Below, piece by piece: positions 5,885-8,793 of a stretch of 8,793 bases of DNA. Each line of letters begins with the position of its first letter. Position 1 is the stretch's first letter. Source of the DNA: an uncultured Bacteroidales bacterium (GTDB taxonomy: Bacteria; Bacteroidota; Bacteroidia; Bacteroidales; UBA932); the NCBI GenBank assembly GCA_946530505.1, contig CAMNAD010000055.1:1-8793 (forward strand). The letters are read 5' to 3'. The translations under genes were made by a program, and so were the position numbers. The notes beneath the pieces were generated by a model. The model ran no database searches. It saw only the letters and a program-made list of their open reading frames with translations, and had not been told where the DNA came from.

Positions 5885-6238
5885 ATGGAACAGAAACGCA
5901 AATGGAAGGTCTCCGACCTTTGGGAAATCCTCCGCAACGGCTTCTCCGCAGTCATCACGGGGAATCTGCTCCTGCGCCTCAACGCGGGCAAATACTTTAT
6001 GCACATAGCATACACCTTCGTCCTTTTCTGGATTCTGATTTTCGAAAGTCTGATGGCAGAAAACGCCCTCAGCAAAGTAGAGAAGAACAAGGCACGGATC
6101 AAGGAGATGGAGATAGTATATGCCGACAAGACCTTCGAGGTGGCCTCGATGAGCCGCCGCAGCGAAATCGAGAAAAGGCTCGAGGCAATGGGATCCAAAG
6201 TCAGGGAGCCGGAAAAGCAGGCGATAGAGATTGAATAG
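5885..6238 (+). CDS. ftsL: FtsL-like cell division protein (Bacteroidota type)
   Basis: This 117-residue protein has a basic, cytoplasmic N-terminal tail of about 37 residues, one membrane helix at about 38-57 (YFMHIAYTFVLFWILIF region), then a charged periplasmic stretch (about 58-101) with the heptad-like pattern of a short coiled coil. That topology, the small size and the position between rsmH and ftsI identify the FtsL slot of the dcw cluster; FtsL sequences are poorly conserved, so the call rests mainly on context. FtsL works with FtsB and FtsQ to activate FtsW-FtsI at the septum. The long cytoplasmic tail and IxGNLLLRLNAGKYF region are typical of Bacteroidota FtsL-like proteins as I recall them. 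It starts three bases after rsmH and ends one base before ftsI (TAG-T-ATG). Confidence 0.85.
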   Translation: MEQKRKWKVSDLWEILRNGFSAVITGNLLLRLNAGKYFMHIAYTFVLFWILIFESLMAENALSKVEKNKARIKEMEIVYADKTFEVASMSRRSEIEKRLEAMGSKVREPEKQAIEIE

Positions 6239-6239
6239 T

Positions 6240-8150
6240 ATGGAAGAGAACGAAATCAGGCAGTTGCCGCAGCAGAGCACGAAGAAGAAGAGGGACAGGA
6301 TTGGAATGGTCCTCTACATCTTCTATGTCCTGCTGCTTGTCATTTCCGTTCTCGTAATAGCCAAACTGGTATACTTCCAGCTTATCTGGAAACCCGAACC
6401 CAAGATTGCCGGGGCCCTGACTCCAAGCATAGTGAAGCGCACCATCGAACCGGTCCGAGGCAACATCATCGACTGCAACGGCCGCCTGCTCGCCATGTCC
6501 TACCCGGTTTACGACATACACATGGACTGCACCGTCATGAAGGCGGAGTACGGCAAGATGAAGAATCGCGAGAAGGGGCAGATGAAGGAGCAGGAGTGGA
6601 TGGAAAAGGCCAAACTGCTTTCCCAAGGGTTGTCCGAGCTTGTGCCCGGCACCAATGCGGAAAAGATGTTCAGCCAGATAAAGGAAGGCCGCGCGAGAGG
6701 GCGTAAATACCTGCAGATAGCGAAAGGCGTCGACCGCAATACCATGCTCAAGATCAAGGCGCTGCCTCTTTACAAGGAAGGAGCCAACAAGGGCGGAATG
6801 ATTGTGGAGACACGTAATGTCCGCAAATATCCTTACGGGAAACTCGCACGCCGTACCATAGGATTCGTCCGGGACAACAAGGGCCTGCCCGAAGAAGAAA
6901 TAAAGGGTAATCCCGGACTAGAAGGGCGCTACGATGCCATCCTTCACGGGAAGGACGGCCGCGAATACCTGAAGCAGACCGACCGCGGACGCGTGCGCAA
7001 CTACGACAGCAGTTATGTCCGCGCAGTGGACGGGCAGGATCTTCGCACCACCCTTAACATTGACTATCAGGATGTTGCAGACAGGGCGCTGCGCGAGCGC
7101 ATCGATTCCCTCGACGACCTCAACGGAGCATGCCTCGTGCTGATGGAAGTGAAGACCGGAGCCATCCGCGCCATGGTCAATCTCTCCAGGGACCCCAACC
7201 GCGGCAACGCCTTCGAGGAAATCACCAACTTCGCAATAGGCCGCCGCTGCGAACCCGGTTCCGTGTTCAAGACGGTTACCCTTCTCAGCGTGATGAGCGA
7301 CGGCATATACAAGAGCCTGGACGAGACCATCCCCACCAATCACGGCATAGTCAAAAACACCAAGATGAAGCAGGATGTCCACATTCTCGACTGGGAGCGC
7401 GAGCACAAGACAAAGGAAATCAGCATCCTGGACGGATTCAAGATTTCTTCCAACTACGTGTTCGGCACCCTCGCGGTGCAGAACTATGCCGCCAATCCCC
7501 GCCAGTATGTGGAGAAGGTTTATTCCTACGGCCTGGGTGACTCCTTCGACTTCGACCTCGAAGGCCTGCTCACCCCCCTGATTCCGGATCCGAAGTCCAA
7601 GATGTGGTCCAACACCACTCTCGGCACCATGGGATTCGGATATGCGACAGAGGAGACGCCCCTGCACATACTGACATTCTACAATGCCATCGCCAACAAG
7701 GGACGCATGGTAAAGCCATATCTGGTGGAGGATATCGAGAAAGCAGGCAATGTAACCGACCGCAGGGGCCCCAGCGTGCTGAACGCATCAATCTGCTCAC
7801 GCGCAATTGCAGATACCATGACCAGGGCGCTGCTCTCCGTCACCGAAGAAGGAACAGCACGCAGGCTCAAGAACGCGAAATGCAAGGTGGCCGGCAAGAC
7901 TGGCACCTCCTTCGCGACATTCGAGAACGGGCAATACAGCGACGCTGCCGGACGCAGACAGTACCAGGGCACCTTCGTGGGATACTTCCCTGCCGAAGAT
8001 CCGCAGTACAGCGTCATCTGTGCCGTATATTCGAAACCTACGCGCACCAGCTACCAGGGAGGCGGAATTCCCGCATCGGTGATCAAGACGCTGGTAGACT
8101 ATGTATATGTGAACGACCCCAGATTCAGGGAAAAACTGCCGAAGAAATGA
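6240..8150 (+). CDS. ftsI: Septal peptidoglycan transpeptidase FtsI (class B penicillin-binding protein 3)
   Basis: FtsI cross-links septal peptidoglycan in the periplasm as partner of the glycosyltransferase FtsW. The 636-residue product has a basic cytoplasmic tail, a membrane helix at about 22-42, and a class B pedestal domain starting with RGNIID (73-78). Its transpeptidase domain carries all three active-site motifs: SVFK (catalytic Ser341, Lys344), SSN (403-405) and KTGT (553-556), plus the FVGYFP strand (579-584). It ends at residue 636, about 40 residues after YSVICAVYSKP, so I see no C-terminal PASTA domain, which many Bacteroidota FtsI homologues of about 700 residues carry. I chose ATG 6240, one base after the ftsL stop; a TTG three codons earlier is possible but less likely. 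Its stop overlaps the murE start as ATGA. Confidence 0.95.
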   Translation: MEENEIRQLPQQSTKKKRDRIGMVLYIFYVLLLVISVLVIAKLVYFQLIWKPEPKIAGALTPSIVKRTIEPVRGNIIDCNGRLLAMSYPVYDIHMDCTVMKAEYGKMKNREKGQMKEQEWMEKAKLLSQGLSELVPGTNAEKMFSQIKEGRARGRKYLQIAKGVDRNTMLKIKALPLYKEGANKGGMIVETRNVRKYPYGKLARRTIGFVRDNKGLPEEEIKGNPGLEGRYDAILHGKDGREYLKQTDRGRVRNYDSSYVRAVDGQDLRTTLNIDYQDVADRALRERIDSLDDLNGACLVLMEVKTGAIRAMVNLSRDPNRGNAFEEITNFAIGRRCEPGSVFKTVTLLSVMSDGIYKSLDETIPTNHGIVKNTKMKQDVHILDWEREHKTKEISILDGFKISSNYVFGTLAVQNYAANPRQYVEKVYSYGLGDSFDFDLEGLLTPLIPDPKSKMWSNTTLGTMGFGYATEETPLHILTFYNAIANKGRMVKPYLVEDIEKAGNVTDRRGPSVLNASICSRAIADTMTRALLSVTEEGTARRLKNAKCKVAGKTGTSFATFENGQYSDAAGRRQYQGTFVGYFPAEDPQYSVICAVYSKPTRTSYQGGGIPASVIKTLVDYVYVNDPRFREKLPKK

Positions 8151-8793
8151 AACTTGAAAACATCATAAGGAACACCGGAGCGATCATACTGCACGGAGAT
8201 GCAGGAACGGAGATCGCCAGCATAACAAGCGATTCCCGCAAAGCCTGCCCCGGAGCCCTGTTCATTGCAGTAAAAGGCTGCAATGCCGACGGGCATGCAT
8301 TCATCGAAGACGCAATCGCGAAAGGAGCAGCGGCGGTAGTGGACGCCGACCGCAAGGGACTTGCCCTCTGCGCCGACAACTTCTACGGCCACCCTTCCCG
8401 CAAGCTCCAGCTCGTGGGCATCACCGGAACAAACGGCAAGACGACCACCGTCACCCTGCTTTATCACATGTTCCGTAATATGGGCTATGAATGCGGTCTG
8501 CTTTCGACCATAGCGAACTACGTGGGCACCCGCCGCAGCGAGACCGCGAACACCACTGCAGACCCTATCACCATCAACTCTCTCCTTTCGGAAATGGTGG
8601 ATGCAGGATGCCAGTACTGTTTCATGGAAGTCAGTTCCATAGGCATAGAGCAGGAACGCACCGCAGGTCTCCAGTTCGAGGTTGGAATCTTCTCGAACCT
8701 TACCCACGACCATCTGGACTATCACAAGACCTTCGCCGAGTATCTCCGCTGCAAGAAGCTCTTCTTCGACGGGCTCAGCAAGAACGCCACCGC
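8147..8793 (+). CDS. murE: UDP-N-acetylmuramoyl-tripeptide synthetase MurE (cut by window end)
   Basis: MurE adds the third stem residue (meso-diaminopimelate in most Gram-negatives) to UDP-MurNAc-L-Ala-D-Glu in the cytoplasm, using ATP. The first 215 of an expected 480-490 residues are present. Seen are the N-terminal UDP-binding region ITSDSRKACPGALFIAVKG (26-44), the ATP P-loop GITGTNGKTT (91-100), NTTADP (135-140), MEVSS (160-164), and the metal/ATP segment SNLTHDHLDYHK (183-194), then KKLFFDGL (203-210). The residues that choose diaminopimelate over lysine lie beyond the edge. Two oddities: about 20 residues normally found between GAAAVV and the following RKxLA helix are missing, and the histidine usual after EVSS is isoleucine. 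The start overlaps the ftsI stop (ATGA), implying coupling. A murF-type assignment is unlikely given KKLFFDGL and THDHLDYH. Confidence 0.93.
   Translation, partial: MKLENIIRNTGAIILHGDAGTEIASITSDSRKACPGALFIAVKGCNADGHAFIEDAIAKGAAAVVDADRKGLALCADNFYGHPSRKLQLVGITGTNGKTTTVTLLYHMFRNMGYECGLLSTIANYVGTRRSETANTTADPITINSLLSEMVDAGCQYCFMEVSSIGIEQERTAGLQFEVGIFSNLTHDHLDYHKTFAEYLRCKKLFFDGLSKNAT

Overview
The window reads as chromosomal DNA of a GC-rich member of the Bacteroidota, most likely order Bacteroidales. Three things point there. The promoters fit the Bacteroidota pattern TTG-N(20-22)-TAnnTTTG rather than a sigma70 -35/-10. Most starts lack a Shine-Dalgarno sequence. The proteins (class II aldolase, NadD, GlcNAc-kinase-like BadF protein, short FtsL-like protein in the division cluster) look like the Bacteroidales versions. 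Genus cannot be fixed by reading alone.

Left block, minus strand, positions 2409 down to 1: guanylate kinase (gmk), nicotinate-nucleotide adenylyltransferase (nadD), a CYTH/triphosphate-tunnel protein, and a BadF/GlcNAc-kinase-like ATPase that reaches the left edge. The junctions are 1 nt, 1 nt and a 4-nt ATGA overlap, so this is one tightly coupled operon. It covers nucleotide and NAD metabolism plus a phosphate-handling enzyme and a probable amino-sugar kinase.

Middle: fba (class II fructose-bisphosphate aldolase) runs rightward from 2523 to 3524, divergent from gmk. Closely packed back-to-back promoter elements lie at 2413-2443. fba converges on radC (minus strand, 4263-3577). A strong hairpin at 3543-3578 separates them, looks bidirectional, and overlaps the radC stop codon.

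Right block, plus strand, 4514 to the right edge: the start of the dcw (division and cell wall) cluster, mraZ-rsmH-ftsL-ftsI-murE, with murE cut by the window end. Upstream of mraZ lies a promoter with four GTGGAA-like units at an exact 10-bp period, the layout expected of the operator through which MraZ controls its own operon. RsmH methylates 16S rRNA. FtsL and FtsI build the division septum. MurE supplies the peptidoglycan precursor.

I see no mobile element, CRISPR array, tRNA, rRNA or defence system, and no wholly new system. The items most worth checking are the MraZ-box array, a shortened N-terminal domain with altered conserved positions in MurE, the apparent absence of PASTA domains in FtsI, the CYTH gene fused by spacing into a gmk-nadD operon, and a codon-usage change between fba and radC.
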